A DNA stretch of 5,565 nucleotides from Proteobacteria bacterium UBA1673 (GTDB lineage Bacteria; Pseudomonadota; Gammaproteobacteria; Comchoanobacterales; Comchoanobacteraceae): positions 552 through 6,116 of the forward strand of contig DCKN01000116.1 of NCBI GenBank assembly GCA_002320385.1, given 5' to 3'. Positions 5,507 through 5,565 of this stretch are shown here, one piece after another. The position numbers were made by a program, and so were the translations under genes. Position 1 is the stretch's first letter; every line of letters begins with the position of its first letter. The notes under the pieces were generated by a model that was given only the letters and a program-made list of their open reading frames with translations, did not search any database and had not been told where the DNA came from.

Positions 5507-5565
5507 GTGCCATGCGCCATCTGCAGCCGAATAATAGCAAATATCTCAAAAGAAAAAACGTTAAA

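Noticed and set aside
5512..5565. Plus-strand ATG followed by 18 open codons to the window edge, a possible divergent gene
   Set aside because: It has no Shine-Dalgarno, is too short to judge and shows no recognisable sequence. Minus-strand frames across the same edge are also open by chance.

Overview
The window is AT-rich bacterial DNA. Every gene I can support reads on the minus strand, so transcription runs from the right end (5565) to the left end (1). The only gene I can name is at the left edge: the first two thirds of prfA, peptide chain release factor 1. Its sequence resembles gammaproteobacterial RF1. Low GC, an orphan gene cluster, and serine/aspartate-rich and repeat-rich membrane proteins would fit a host-associated gammaproteobacterium (a Legionellales/Coxiella-like lineage is one possibility). 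I cannot confirm the lineage from this window.

Layout in transcription order: (1) 5565-5450, a short upstream region with a weak candidate promoter whose spacer contains a run of eight T, followed by a clear Shine-Dalgarno. (2) 5449-3542, a 635-residue multi-spanning membrane protein with a GTG start, a long low-complexity tail, a Ser-Asp hexamer tract and three tandem 25-residue repeats. (3) 3541-3414, a spacer with no convincing promoter or terminator. (4) 3413-1995, a roughly 472-residue protein with two N-terminal membrane segments and a large polar, Cys/His-containing C-terminal domain. (5) 1994-1870, a spacer with a good intrinsic terminator and possibly an overlapping promoter for the next gene. 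(6) 1869-868, a 333-residue protein of the same design, with a membrane hairpin followed by a polar helical domain. (7) 867-728, a spacer with an imperfect direct repeat and a strong-looking promoter whose -10 box lies only 7 bp from the prfA start codon. (8) 727-1, prfA, cut by the window edge. No gap exceeds 300 bases.

The three large genes are unrecognised. They share a layout (hydrophobic hairpins at the N terminus, polar and partly helical remainder) and show faint similarity in one helical stretch, so they may be diverged relatives. They occupy the place upstream of prfA where many gammaproteobacteria carry hemA. Their likely theme is insertion in a membrane with a large soluble domain exposed on one side. 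A secreted, host-membrane-directed (effector or Inc-like) role is a hypothesis only. prfA itself is housekeeping and seems to have its own promoter, so its expression need not depend on the upstream genes.
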